The notes beneath the pieces were generated by a model. It ran no database searches. It was not told the DNA's origin and saw only the letters and a program-made list of their open reading frames with translations. Shown in pieces: positions 45,305 through 54,139 of a DNA stretch of 64,000 bases; within the stretch, counting starts at the first letter, position 1; the number at the start of each line of letters is the position of its first letter. Made by a program: the position numbers and the translations under genes. The DNA is from Pseudarthrobacter sulfonivorans (GTDB lineage Bacteria > Actinomycetota > Actinomycetes > Actinomycetales > Micrococcaceae): contig NZ_CP013747.1 in assembly GCF_001484605.1 (NCBI RefSeq), forward strand, positions 1,736,001-1,800,000. The letters are read 5' to 3'.

Positions 45305-46111
45305 GTGAAGATTGCTACCTGGAATGTGAACTCCCTCCGTGCCCGCGCCGACCGCGTGGAGGCCTGGCTGCAGCGCAGCGATTGCGACGTCCTGGCCATC
45401 CAGGAGACCAAATGCAAGGACGAAAACTTCCCCTGGGAACTGTTCGAACGCATGGGCTACGAGGTGGCCCACTTCGGTGTGAACCAGTGGAACGGCGTGG
45501 CCATCGCGTCCCGGGTAGGCCTGGCAGATGTTGAGCGCACCTTCCTGGACCAGCCTCCGTTCGGGAAAGAAGGCAAGGACCCGGTGCAGGAGGCCCGCGC
45601 CATGGCCGCGACCTGCGGCGGCGTCCGGGTCTGGAGCCTCTACGTGCCCAACGGCCGCTCCCTGGACGACGAACACATGCCGTACAAGATCAAGTGGCTT
45701 GAATCCCTGAAGACCCACGCCCAGGGCCTGGTGACCGCCGACCCGACAGCTCAGGTAGCCCTCATGGGTGACTGGAACATTGCGCCGTTCGACGACGACG
45801 TCTGGGACATCGACCTTTTCGTCAATAATAAGTACACCCATGTCAGCCCGCCGGAACGCGCGGCCTTCCACGCTTTCGAAGAGGCCGGATTCAAGGACGT
45901 GGCACGCGAGTACACGCCCGGTCCCGGCGTCTACACGTACTGGGATTACACCCAGCTGCGCTTCCCCAAAAAGGAGGGGATGCGCATTGACTTTGTCCTT
46001 GGCTCCCCCGCGTTGGCGGCCCGCGTCACGGGCGCGTCGATCGACCGCGAGGAACGCAAGGGCAAGGGCGCCTCGGACCACGCCCCCGTTCTGGTGGAAC
46101 TGGCGGACTGA
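45305..46111 (+). CDS. xthA: Exodeoxyribonuclease III
   Basis: A 268-residue AP endonuclease/3' exonuclease for base-excision repair. Seen: N-terminal ATWNVNSLRARADRVEAWL (Asn7), metal ligand Glu34 in AIQETKCKDE, the catalytic GDWNIAP, and the C-terminal GASDHAPVLVELA with the catalytic His. The start is GTG. It is followed after 34 bp by a gene of unknown function. Confidence 0.95.
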   Translation: MKIATWNVNSLRARADRVEAWLQRSDCDVLAIQETKCKDENFPWELFERMGYEVAHFGVNQWNGVAIASRVGLADVERTFLDQPPFGKEGKDPVQEARAMAATCGGVRVWSLYVPNGRSLDDEHMPYKIKWLESLKTHAQGLVTADPTAQVALMGDWNIAPFDDDVWDIDLFVNNKYTHVSPPERAAFHAFEEAGFKDVAREYTPGPGVYTYWDYTQLRFPKKEGMRIDFVLGSPALAARVTGASIDREERKGKGASDHAPVLVELAD

Positions 46112-46145
46112 TGGCTGCCCCCGGGGCCCAGGAAGGGAGACTGTA

Positions 46146-47180
46146 ATGACGGGAAACCTCTACCGGGGCCAGGCCGGGCTGCCGTTCTCCTCCACCCTGC
46201 GCGTCTACGAACCGCTGGAAGCCTTCCCGGAAGGACAGCGGGAGGCCATCCGGTCCGCCGGTGCCCGCACAGCCTCCCGGGCCGCCGTCGAAAACGCCGA
46301 ACTGCTGGCCTCGCTGGGCCGGATCACCCGCTCCGGCGGGGACCCCTTCCCCACCGGGCGGACGGATCTGGTCCGCGTCACCAGCATTCCCGGTGTACCC
46401 CCCGGGCGGACCCCGCAGCCAGGAACGTCCGACGCCGGTGCTGCCGCCGGCCCGGGTGGCGCTTCCGGCCCGGATGCCGAGGCTGGCTTGGGTGCCGAGT
46501 CCGGGTTGGGTACCGGGATGGGCGCCGGTTCCGGCCTTGGGCCTGACGCTGGGGGCGACGGTGGACGTGACGCTGGGTCCGGGCGCGTCCTGCTGTACTG
46601 CCCCAGCCAGCTGGTCCTGCGCGCCGGCCTCGCCGCCAATGCCCTTATGGAAGGCATCCACGGCCCGCTGGCCGAAATGCTGATTCCGGAAGAGCAGCGG
46701 GACAAGCACCAGGAACGCATTGACCAGGTCAAAGCCCGTGACGGCGCCATCCGCGTGCATACCCGCGCCTCGACGTGGGGCATCCCCTTCAGCTGGTTCT
46801 CGCTGTTTATGGAAGGCGACCATAAGGACGTAGTGGAATCAGGCGGGCGCATCCTCACCGTCAGGGTGTGGGCTCCCATCACCGAAGCCATGGAGCGAGC
46901 ACGGTACGCCGTGGCCCACCTGGCGCTGGCGGCTCCGGACCTGGACATGCTGGACGACCTCGCGCAGCTGACCGAATGGCTGGAGCTGTTCCACGTCAAT
47001 TCCATGGTGGAACTCGACTACGGCGCCGTGGCGGACAAGGTGTACCCGGACGAGTCGCCCATGGACATCCGGCTGGGCATCGAATGCCTGGCAGAGGGCG
47101 ACATGACAGGCGCCGCGGCGGCCTACCGCAGGCTGGCTTCCCGCTGGATTCCCATCCGGCAGCTCGCCCGCGCGTCCTGA
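46146..47180 (+). CDS. Conserved hypothetical protein with low-complexity insert
   Basis: A 344-residue protein I cannot assign. It appears cytoplasmic, with no signal peptide or membrane segment. The N-terminal part (to about 78) and the C-terminal part (about 140-344, with LVLRAGLAANALMEGIHGPL, STWGIPFSWFSLFMEGDHKD and FHVNSMVELDYGAVADKVYP) are well-mixed, folded-looking sequence. Between them lies a Gly/Ala/Pro/Asp-rich stretch (about 79-137) of short imperfect repeats such as GLG(A/T)(E/G)SG. GGGAGACTGTA precedes the ATG. It lies between xthA and a convergent LacI gene. Residues are acidic overall. Function unknown. Confidence 0.85.
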   Translation: MTGNLYRGQAGLPFSSTLRVYEPLEAFPEGQREAIRSAGARTASRAAVENAELLASLGRITRSGGDPFPTGRTDLVRVTSIPGVPPGRTPQPGTSDAGAAAGPGGASGPDAEAGLGAESGLGTGMGAGSGLGPDAGGDGGRDAGSGRVLLYCPSQLVLRAGLAANALMEGIHGPLAEMLIPEEQRDKHQERIDQVKARDGAIRVHTRASTWGIPFSWFSLFMEGDHKDVVESGGRILTVRVWAPITEAMERARYAVAHLALAAPDLDMLDDLAQLTEWLELFHVNSMVELDYGAVADKVYPDESPMDIRLGIECLAEGDMTGAAAAYRRLASRWIPIRQLARAS

Positions 47181-47216
47181 CCGCTGTTTCCTGGCCGGAT
47201 GCCACGCCGCGCGTCC

Positions 47217-48269
47217 TCAGGAAGGAGGCGGCGCCGTCGTACGCCTGACGATGAGCTGGTGGGGCGCGACGGCGGATCGGACCGCCCCGACCGTGCCGTC
47301 CAGTTCGTCGATGAGCATCTTGGTAGCCAGCTCCGCCTGTTCGTCGGGCCGTTGTCCCACGGTGGTCAGGCCCATCGCGTCGGCGAAATCGTGGTCATCG
47401 ATCCCCACCACCGAGAGGTCCTCAGGGACCCGCACGCCTACGCGTGCTGCTTCGAAGATGACGCCCATGGCCATTTCGTCGGAGGCGCAAAAGATGGCGG
47501 TCGGCTTCGGGCCGGGCTGGGCCCAGAGGCGCCGGAACGCCTCTTGGCCGCTGCGGACCGTGAAATCGCCCCATTCGTCCCACTCGTGGCGGGTGGGCAG
47601 CCCCGCTCCTGCCATAACGTCCTTGAAAGCCAGGATCCGCACGCGGGGAACGTCGAAGTTAAGGTCCGTTTCGTCGTCGCCGTGCAGGAGGGCAATGTCC
47701 CGGTGGCCGAGGTCGATCAGGTGCCGTACGGCGGTGGACGCTGCGGCGTAGTCGTCGATGCCGATGTACGCGCACTCTTCCACATGGCCACCCACCACGA
47801 TCAGCGGGATATCAATCTTTTGGAGATGGTCCAGTTCCTCGTGGCTGAGCGCCATACAAAGGACAAGCAGGGCGTCAATCTGTTTGTAAACCATGGTCTT
47901 GCTGAATAGGCGTTCCCGGTTGCTGCCGTGACCGCCCAGGTTGAAGAGGGAAAGATTGTAGTGGCGGGCGTGAAGTTCGCGGTCCGCGCCCTCAATGGCC
48001 TTGGAGAAGAACCAACGGCTCACGAACGGTGCCAGGACGCCAATGGTCTTGGTGCGGCCGGTGGCCAAACCTGACGCCGACGACGACGCCACATAACCCA
48101 AAGCACCCGCCACCTCGAGGATCTTCTCCCTGGTGGCGGGCGAAACCCTGGGAAGCCCGCGTACGGCCCGGGAAACGGTGGCGGTGGAGACGCCTGCGGC
48201 TGCTGCCACGTCCTCAATGCTGACGCCGCTGTGGCCACCCCGTTGAGACCTCTCAGCCATGCGTGCCAC
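47217..48269 (-). CDS. LacI-family transcriptional regulator of the CUT1 sugar operon
   Basis: A 350-residue LacI regulator. The helix-turn-helix is VSIEDVAAAAGVSTATVSRA with hinge LEVAGALGYV; the effector domain has VGIDDHDFADAMGLTTVGQR. The start could be GTG at 48269 (GAGGGG 5 nt upstream) or the ATG at 48260. Its recognition helix (STATVSRAV) differs from the two regulators of the uronate island and suits operators of the TGCAAGCG(T/C)TTACA type. Such sites lie upstream of the binding-protein gene at 51.9 kb and of levansucrase. It sits directly after the transporter genes. Confidence 0.92.
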   Translation of the reverse strand: MARMAERSQRGGHSGVSIEDVAAAAGVSTATVSRAVRGLPRVSPATREKILEVAGALGYVASSSASGLATGRTKTIGVLAPFVSRWFFSKAIEGADRELHARHYNLSLFNLGGHGSNRERLFSKTMVYKQIDALLVLCMALSHEELDHLQKIDIPLIVVGGHVEECAYIGIDDYAAASTAVRHLIDLGHRDIALLHGDDETDLNFDVPRVRILAFKDVMAGAGLPTRHEWDEWGDFTVRSGQEAFRRLWAQPGPKPTAIFCASDEMAMGVIFEAARVGVRVPEDLSVVGIDDHDFADAMGLTTVGQRPDEQAELATKMLIDELDGTVGAVRSAVAPHQLIVRRTTAPPPS

Positions 48270-48415
48270 CGTTTCCCCTCATGGGTTCAAACCAAATATC
48301 CGCTATGCAGTTGCCCCAAGCCATGCTAGGTTGCGGGCCGCCCGACGTCACAGTGTTACCTGCCTGCCTCCCCTTGCGTCTGATCCGCCTTTATGCGGAT
48401 CAGCCCTGAGCCCGG

Positions 48416-49393
48416 TCAGCCCTTGAGGCCGCCGGCCAGGAGACCACGGACAAAGAAGCGCTGCAGGCCAAGGAACACCGCCAGCGGGACGATGATCGAG
48501 ACGAACGCAGCGGCAGGGTTCAGGAAGTCCCTGTTGCCGCGGGTACCGGAGATCTCAGCGAGCCGTTGGGTGATGGGCGCTACGTCCGCCGTTCCACCCG
48601 AGAACACCAATGCCACCAGAAGGTCATTCCAGACCCACAGGAACTGGAAGATGGCCAGGGATGCCAGAGCCGGCACGGACAACGGCAGGATGATCCGCCA
48701 GAAAATGGTGGTGTGTCCTGCCCCGTCCACCTTCGCGGCCTCGATAACTTCGCCCGGGATCTCCGAGATGAAGTTGTGCAGCAGGAAGATGCCCAACGGG
48801 AGACCAAACATGGTGTGGGCGATCCACAGCTGGGCATAGGACCCGGGCGGGAGCTTCAGGACCTGTGTGAACAATGACAGCAGCGGGATGAGTGCCATCT
48901 GCAGGGGAATGATCTGCAACGCGAACACGAAGATGAACGTAGCCTCGCGGCCCCTGAAGTTGCCCCAGGCGAAGATGTAGGCCGCCATGGAGGCGAGCAC
49001 CAGGACAAAGACAGTCACCGGAATGACAATCGCAAGGGAGTTGACGAAGTACTGCGAAAGGTTCGCCGACTGCGATCCGGCTGCTGCCGTGACGTCGACG
49101 TAGTGCTTGAAAGTAAAATCCCAGTCGGCAAAGAAGTTCCACCAACCATCCGAGCGCGGGCCCACCTGCTTGGCCGCGGGACGGATGGAGGATACCAGGA
49201 GACCGAAGGTGGGCACGGTCCAGATCGTCGCAATGATCACGGCGGCCGCAGTGGCCCACCGTGACGTGAGCTTGGTCTTGACGCGCCGCATGATCGGTGC
49301 GGAATCCTCCGGCGTCGCGGGACGGCCTTTGTCTTTGCGTGACTGGGTCCGGGAAGAGTTGGCCGCCTCATCCGGCGCTGGCATGACGGTCAT
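48416..49393 (-). CDS. Carbohydrate ABC transporter permease (MalG-like)
   Basis: A 325-residue CUT1-family permease with about six membrane segments and the EAA loop GEVIEAAKVDGAGHTTIFWR. The N-terminus has an extra hydrophilic stretch of about 35 residues. The upstream start (ATG at 49393) overlaps the MalF stop by 4 bp; an in-frame ATG at 49384 is possible. Works with MalF-like permease, the binding lipoprotein and an ATPase that is not in this window, a common feature of actinobacterial systems that share MsiK. Confidence 0.92.
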   Translation of the reverse strand: MTVMPAPDEAANSSRTQSRKDKGRPATPEDSAPIMRRVKTKLTSRWATAAAVIIATIWTVPTFGLLVSSIRPAAKQVGPRSDGWWNFFADWDFTFKHYVDVTAAAGSQSANLSQYFVNSLAIVIPVTVFVLVLASMAAYIFAWGNFRGREATFIFVFALQIIPLQMALIPLLSLFTQVLKLPPGSYAQLWIAHTMFGLPLGIFLLHNFISEIPGEVIEAAKVDGAGHTTIFWRIILPLSVPALASLAIFQFLWVWNDLLVALVFSGGTADVAPITQRLAEISGTRGNRDFLNPAAAFVSIIVPLAVFLGLQRFFVRGLLAGGLKG

Positions 49394-50355
49394 CGGATTT
49401 CCCTTTGCTGACGAAGTACGCGGGCGTTGTAGACCACTATGGGCAGTACGAGAAGGAACAGGACGAGGGCCAGCGCCGCACCCCTGCCCGGTTCGCCGGC
49501 GCGGAATGCCTGTGTGTACATCTCGTTGGCGATCACGGACGTGTCATAGTTGCCCGCCGTCATGGTGCGGACAATGTCGAAGACTTTCAGGGTGGCGATG
49601 GTGATGGTTGTCAGCACCACCACCAAAGCGCCCCGAATGCCGGGAACCGTCACATTGCGGAACTGCTGCCAGGGGTTGGCACCGTCCAGGCGCGACGCCT
49701 CAACCAGTTCCACCGGCACGCCCTTGATGGCAGCAGAGAGGATCACCATGGCAAAGCCTGTTTGGATCCAAACCATCACGATGATGAGGAAGATGGTGTT
49801 TTCCGGGGCATCAAGAAGGAATTGCTTGGGGTCCATGCCCAGGGCAACCCGCACAGCGTTAACGACGCCAGTCTGTTCAATGCCGGGGCCGCGGTAGTCG
49901 TACACAAGTTTCCAGATGATGCCGGCGCCCACCATCGAGATGCCCACCGGCATAAAGACCAAAGCTTTGAGGGCATTTTCGCCGCGCGCCTTGTCAATGA
50001 ACACCGCGTAAGCGAGACCGAAGACCGTGGACAGCAACGGCACCAGAACGGTCCAGATCACCGTGTTGCGGAGGGTGGCCAGCGCCTCGGGCTGGGTAAA
50101 CATCCAGACGAAGTTATCGACTCCGTTGGGTTGGCCGGAGGCATTCGTGAATGCGAGGAACGATGTCTGCACGGCGGGATAAACCAGGCCGACCAGCATC
50201 AGGATTGCCGCCGGCGCCAAAAAGCCAACGATCGTCAGTTTGTCTTTGACTGATTTGGGAGCCCTGTCCACAATCAGCATGATCAGCCCAATTAGCGCGG
50301 CAAAAACCGCCAAGGCGATAAAAACTTGAAGAAATTTTCCTCCAAGAAACTCCAT
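49390..50355 (-). CDS. Carbohydrate ABC transporter permease (MalF-like)
   Basis: A 321-residue CUT1-family permease with an N-terminal hydrophobic stretch, about six more membrane segments and the EAA loop GVPVELVEASRLDGANPWQQ. I use the ATG at 50355, which has GGAGG 7 nt upstream; the ATG at 50403 lies inside a 17-bp perfect hairpin. It follows the binding-protein gene and precedes the MalG-like gene. Confidence 0.92.
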   Translation of the reverse strand: MEFLGGKFLQVFIALAVFAALIGLIMLIVDRAPKSVKDKLTIVGFLAPAAILMLVGLVYPAVQTSFLAFTNASGQPNGVDNFVWMFTQPEALATLRNTVIWTVLVPLLSTVFGLAYAVFIDKARGENALKALVFMPVGISMVGAGIIWKLVYDYRGPGIEQTGVVNAVRVALGMDPKQFLLDAPENTIFLIIVMVWIQTGFAMVILSAAIKGVPVELVEASRLDGANPWQQFRNVTVPGIRGALVVVLTTITIATLKVFDIVRTMTAGNYDTSVIANEMYTQAFRAGEPGRGAALALVLFLLVLPIVVYNARVLRQQREIR

Positions 50356-50400
50356 TGCCCAACCTCCGTGGTGTGCGTGGATCAGTTTGTTCGGAATCGA

Positions 50401-50439
50401 CATCGCGCCCTTGGGACCTGTTGTCCCAAGGGCGCGATG
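50401..50439 (-). other. Intercistronic hairpin downstream of the binding-protein gene
   Basis: A perfect 17-bp stem (50401-50417 and 50423-50439) with a 5-nt loop lies 10 bp past the binding-protein stop. No U-tract follows. It is of the kind that stabilises the upstream mRNA or partly terminates, giving more binding protein than permease. Confidence 0.75.
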
Positions 50440-50448
50440 CGAAGGAGG

Positions 50449-51789
50449 TTAGCTCTTAGGCCAGCTGCCTTCGATGCTGTCGGCAACCTGCTGGGCGGGA
50501 GTGCCGTTGATCCATGCAACGATGCCCTTCCAGAAGGAGTTGGAGCCCACGGCGCCGGGCATCAGGTCAGAGCCGTCGAAGCGGAAGACGGTGTCCGGAT
50601 CCTGGAGCAGTGCGATGGACTGCTTGTCGAGTTCCGTCTGGGCACTCGCCGGGTCCAGTCCCTTGTTGGCACTGATGACACCACCGAGCTTGACACGGTT
50701 GTTGGCGAAGTCGGCGCTGGCCAAGTAAGCCAGGAAGGCCTGCGCCTCCGGGGTGTCCTTGTAAGCGCCCACCATCTCGCCGCCGCCGGTGATTGCCTGG
50801 CCCTTGCTGGGGTCGATCGGAGGCGTCATGAAAGCCCAGACGTCGCCATCGGGAGCCACGGCTGTCCCTTCCGGCCAGTTGGCGGCCTGGAAGTTGGCCT
50901 GGTGGTGCATGGCGCACTGGCCATCGAGGACGGGCTGGCCTGCCTGCGCGAAGCCGGTGGTCAGGATTGAACGAACGTCGCCGAATCCGCCGTTGACATA
51001 GTCGGAGTTCAGGAGGATCTCGCCGGTCTGGTTCAGCGCATCCACAATCTTGGGGTCGTTGAACGGAATCCCGTGCGTGACCCACTGGTCGTAGACCTCG
51101 GGGCCCTGGGCGCGGAGGACTACGTCCTCCACCCAGTCAGTGCCCGGCCAGCCGGTCGCTTCGCCGGATTCGAAGCCGGCACACCACGGCTTCATGGTGC
51201 CGTCATCGGCGATCTTCGACGACAGGGTCATCATTTCGTCCCAGGTCTTGGGAACTTCCCAGCCCTTGTCCTTGAACGTCTTCGGGGCGTACCAGACGTA
51301 ACCCTTGACGTTCGCGAGCATCGGTGCCGCGTAGAAGGTCCCGTCCACCGTGCCGTACTTCTTCCAGTCAGCGGACCAGTTCTTGTCCACAAGATCCGAG
51401 ACTGCCTTCGGAGCCGGCTTCAGGCCGCCTGCCTTGGCCTGATCGGCCAGGAGGCCTGGCTGCGGGAAGATGGCGACGTCCGGGGCGTTTCCTGCCTTGG
51501 CCCGGACACCGATCTGGGTCTCGAATTCCTTGCTGCCCTCGTATTTGATGGTTGCCCCGGTGCATTCCTCAAACGTTGCCCAGGCGGTTTCCAGGTTAGT
51601 AGCTTCGATGTCCACGATGGTGGAGTAGACGGAGACGGTCTTGCCGTCGTGCTTGCCGTAGCTCTCGTAGGCAGAGCAGTCGCTGCCGGTGGTGGTGCCG
51701 CCACCGCCCCCGCCGGGACCACAGGCCGTCAGGGCGAGCGCCAGAATTCCGGTGGCAGCAACCGGAAGCAGGTATTTGCGGTTTTTCAT
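50449..51789 (-). CDS. Sugar ABC transporter solute-binding lipoprotein
   Basis: A 446-residue CUT1-type binding protein. The signal ends LALALTACGPG with the lipid-modified Cys, followed by a Gly-rich stretch. The body has VSVYSTIVDIEATNLETAWA and KFETQIGVRAK-like pattern and AGNAPDVAIFPQPGLL typical of alpha-glucoside-binding proteins. GAGGAG lies about 9 nt before the ATG. First gene of the operon with the MalF- and MalG-like permeases; a LacI operator lies about 105 bp upstream. The sugar could be an alpha- or beta-glucoside or an oligofructoside. Confidence 0.9.
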   Translation of the reverse strand: MKNRKYLLPVAATGILALALTACGPGGGGGGTTTGSDCSAYESYGKHDGKTVSVYSTIVDIEATNLETAWATFEECTGATIKYEGSKEFETQIGVRAKAGNAPDVAIFPQPGLLADQAKAGGLKPAPKAVSDLVDKNWSADWKKYGTVDGTFYAAPMLANVKGYVWYAPKTFKDKGWEVPKTWDEMMTLSSKIADDGTMKPWCAGFESGEATGWPGTDWVEDVVLRAQGPEVYDQWVTHGIPFNDPKIVDALNQTGEILLNSDYVNGGFGDVRSILTTGFAQAGQPVLDGQCAMHHQANFQAANWPEGTAVAPDGDVWAFMTPPIDPSKGQAITGGGEMVGAYKDTPEAQAFLAYLASADFANNRVKLGGVISANKGLDPASAQTELDKQSIALLQDPDTVFRFDGSDLMPGAVGSNSFWKGIVAWINGTPAQQVADSIEGSWPKS

Positions 51790-51893
51790 ACTGAGGACTC
51801 CTCGGTGAGTTACAGAACTTCAACAGGTGAGACTAAGGTGACCGACATCTTCACGTGGTATGACTCACACACTAATCAGGCCCCGGCAAGGAA

Positions 51894-51907
51894 TGCAAGC
51901 GTTTACA
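51894..51907. promoter_or_regulatory. LacI-type operator upstream of the CUT1 sugar operon
   Basis: TGCAAGCGTTTACA matches the classical TGNAANCGNTTNCA consensus with a central CG. It lies 105 bp upstream of the binding-protein ATG. Twelve of 14 positions or more match the site upstream of levansucrase (58542-58555). Confidence 0.75.
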
Positions 51908-52028
51908 CGCGGTTGTGTCCGAAAGGATATCTAGGCCCCAGCCCACCGGAGTTTGGGCGCAGCAGCGATGTTGTCCGAGACGGCGAGACGCCTTGGACGT
52001 GCGGCTATGCTGCCACAGGCAGCATAAG

Positions 52029-52066
52029 GAAGGGCGCCGCGCTCCCCGGGGAACGCGGCGCCCTTT
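52029..52066 (-). terminator. Hairpin after the LEA-like gene
   Basis: An 18-bp GC-rich inverted repeat with one mismatch, 31 bp beyond the stop of the LEA-like gene on the minus strand. It ends with a short T-rich stretch (CCCTTCCTTAT). Probable terminator. Confidence 0.65.
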
Positions 52067-52097
52067 AGGCATCGTGGGGTATACCCCATGGTTGGGC

Positions 52098-52403
52098 CTA
52101 TTTGCCGCCCTTGAACAGACCGGCGATCTTCGCGCCAAAGCCCTTCACGTTCTCGGTCACGCTGCCGGCCAGCTCCTTGGCGTTTTCAGTAACATCGCCA
52201 GCAAGCTCCTTGGCGTTCTCAGCCACGTCACCGGCGAAGAACTCCTTGACGTTTTCTGCAGCTTCGCCCGCGAACTCCTTCACGTTTTCCGTGGCCTCGC
52301 CCGCGAACTCCTTCACGTTCTCCGCAGCCTCGCCAGCGAATTCCTTGGCCTTTTCTGCCGCGCCTTCGCTTGCCGCTCCGCTGCCAGTTACTTGCTCGGT
52401 CAT
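52098..52403 (-). CDS. Small LEA-like protein with 11-residue repeats
   Basis: A 101-residue protein made of seven 11-residue units of the form (A/V)KEFAGEAAEN, AKELAGDVTEN and similar, from about residue 18 to 88. One unit has an extra Phe (12 residues). The pattern of charged and Ala residues with an 11-residue period gives an amphipathic helix, as in LEA group 3 proteins. AAGGAG lies 7 nt before the ATG. It lies just downstream of the Asp23/AmaP cluster, so an envelope-stress or desiccation role is plausible. No signal peptide. It shows no enzyme motif. Confidence 0.85.
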   Translation of the reverse strand: MTEQVTGSGAASEGAAEKAKEFAGEAAENVKEFAGEATENVKEFAGEAAENVKEFFAGDVAENAKELAGDVTENAKELAGSVTENVKGFGAKIAGLFKGGK

Positions 52404-52509
52404 AGTGTTCTCCTTGATTCCCCGGTTATTTCCATCCGGACAGTGGTGGTGGCCCGTTGCCTGGCGATGTTCGCCGGCATCGGCACGAACCGATGTCCCC
52501 CGGATCACA

Positions 52510-53121
52510 CTAACGGACGCGCTCAGCGCGGCTGAACCGTGTCCTGGCCCCGGCACCAATGTGAATCAGGACGGGTGTCTGTTTTCCCACCACTTGGTCC
52601 AAGGCGTCCACCAGGGCAGAGACCTCGGCCGCAAGGAGATGCGGCGCCACGCCCTGGCGCGGCTGGAGCCGGATTTTCAAGGCAGGGCTGCCCTGGACAT
52701 CGTAAGTTGCCACCGTGGCACCCGCCAGATCGGGCCGTTCAGCCAAGGCGTGCTTCAACGCCTGCTCCGCTACTCCCCCGCTGATCCGGACGTCCCCGGC
52801 CACTGTGCCGGGATCGTACTCAGCCACCAACACGTTGCTCCGGCCTTTGCCCTGCTGCGCGATCCAGGCAACCATCAGCCCGATCAGAACCACAAGGGCA
52901 AGCGCCATCACAATCCAGAGCCAGCTTTCCGGACGTCCTGGAAAACGGGTGTTGTCGAAGGCCTGGTTAACGCTGCGCCAGGCCGATCCGGACCAGGCAT
53001 GCCACCAGGTTCCTACGGGTGGAACCGTGGCCAGCAGAACGAGCAGGATGCCCACGGCGAGCAGCTTGAGGCCGAGGATGCCCAGCAGGATCCGGTTGAG
53101 GAGCGAGGGTGTGGCCGTCAT
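52510..53121 (-). CDS. Alkaline-shock response membrane anchor-like protein (AmaP-like)
   Basis: A 203-residue membrane protein with two hydrophobic segments (about 8-30 and 68-90) and a soluble C-terminal domain (GDVRISGGVAEQALKHALAE, ALKIRLQPRQGVAPHLLAAE). This is the AmaP layout: an anchor for Asp23-type proteins at the membrane. Last gene of the asp23 cluster; its start overlaps the DUF6286 gene stop by 4 bp. Confidence 0.8.
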   Translation of the reverse strand: MTATPSLLNRILLGILGLKLLAVGILLVLLATVPPVGTWWHAWSGSAWRSVNQAFDNTRFPGRPESWLWIVMALALVVLIGLMVAWIAQQGKGRSNVLVAEYDPGTVAGDVRISGGVAEQALKHALAERPDLAGATVATYDVQGSPALKIRLQPRQGVAPHLLAAEVSALVDALDQVVGKQTPVLIHIGAGARTRFSRAERVR

Positions 53122-53762
53122 GCTCCAATCACTCCTACGGTGGAAATGTTCACGCGGACGTCAGGTACCGGGACCAGTGACATCCCGCTGAGTTCGTCCT
53201 GGACTGCGGCCAGCACCGCCGCTTCCGCTACTGGAACCCCTGAGGTGGGGCGCACGTTGACGATAGCCTGCCGCCGGGACACCACCACCATGACCTGCTC
53301 CGGGGTGACATTGGCAGCGAGCCGTGCGCTGCGTGCCAGTGCGGAGGCGATGACCTCGTCATCGACCACCACGGCGGACGAAGTTCCGATGCCGTTCAGC
53401 ACGTGCCGGGCCCGTTTTCCCGGCAGGATGGCGTTGAGCAGGAAAAACATGCCCACCATGGCTACTACGGCACCGCTGGCACCGAGCAGCAACGGCGGGA
53501 TACCCGCCGGAAGTGCAACGATGCGCTCCGCCGCCAGCTGTGGTTCGATCAGCCAGGCCGGCTGCCCGATGGCGTGCACAGCCGATTCGAGAAGACCGTA
53601 GCCGGCCAGGCCCATCACCAAGACAGCCGCCACTATTGCTACCGCTGCCCGGGAGGAATGGGTTTCCCGGTAGACGACCCGGCGCAAATCAGGTTGCGGC
53701 TGGGCCCGGGCGCGGCTTGTTGGCCTCGAGTCCAGGTCCCCGTCCACTGATCCTCCGCTCAC
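53118..53762 (-). CDS. DUF6286-type membrane protein of the Asp23 cluster
   Basis: A 214-residue protein with an N-terminal hydrophilic part, two membrane segments (about 36-58 and 84-108) and a C-terminal soluble domain (VTPEQVMVVVSRRQAIVNVR, VRVNISTVGVIGA). The pattern fits DUF6286 proteins found beside Asp23 genes in Actinobacteria. Function unknown; probably part of the envelope-stress complex. Overlaps both neighbours by 4 bp. Confidence 0.75.
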   Translation of the reverse strand: MSGGSVDGDLDSRPTSRARAQPQPDLRRVVYRETHSSRAAVAIVAAVLVMGLAGYGLLESAVHAIGQPAWLIEPQLAAERIVALPAGIPPLLLGASGAVVAMVGMFFLLNAILPGKRARHVLNGIGTSSAVVVDDEVIASALARSARLAANVTPEQVMVVVSRRQAIVNVRPTSGVPVAEAAVLAAVQDELSGMSLVPVPDVRVNISTVGVIGA

Positions 53763-54139
53763 TGGACCCGGCCTCCCTCGATCGGCTTAACGCCGCTGAT
53801 GCGGATATCCACCCTGCTCAGACTCGCACCGCTAAGGGCCGTGACCGTCGAAAGGATCCTGGTTTTGGCATCGACCGTCCGGTCCCAAATGGATCCGCCG
53901 AACGCGGCGACCCGGCCGGGGTCCCTGAGCACAGTGGCCAGCGGCGGGATCCTGATAGGTGACACCAATGACAGAGCCAGCAGGCCGTCGTCGTCCGTCC
54001 AGTCCGCCCGGACATCGTGGGGCTCCACACCTAGGGCTTCCGCGGCCGCTGTCCTGGCAAGGCTGGTCAGGGCCTGCGTGCTGATGCGGTTGTGTCCGCC
54101 CAGGACCCGCCCCTGGATGGATGGTGCGGCTGACGTCAT
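53759..54139 (-). CDS. Small conserved protein of the Asp23 cluster
   Basis: A 126-residue soluble protein I do not recognise. It starts at the ATG at 54139, which overlaps the DUF2273 gene by 4 bp; an extension upstream covers that gene and is rejected. Alternating strands and helices (LARTAAAEALGVEPHDVRAD, LSRVDIRISGV at the end) suggest a small alpha/beta fold, possibly a divergent Asp23-like domain. It sits in the middle of a tightly overlapped operon and so likely acts with Asp23. Confidence 0.75.
   Translation of the reverse strand: MTSAAPSIQGRVLGGHNRISTQALTSLARTAAAEALGVEPHDVRADWTDDDGLLALSLVSPIRIPPLATVLRDPGRVAAFGGSIWDRTVDAKTRILSTVTALSGASLSRVDIRISGVKPIEGGRVQ

Larger units (their letters stand above)
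51790..52097. other. Intergenic region with LacI operator and hairpin
   Basis: This 308-bp gap holds the leader of the binding-protein gene, the operator at 51894-51907 and a terminator-like hairpin at 52029-52066. I see no gene in it. Confidence 0.6.

Noticed and set aside
45768..46145. In-frame extension upstream of the unknown gene at 46146, inside xthA
   Set aside because: It runs in another frame through xthA with no coding signal; the ATG at 46146 has a ribosome site.
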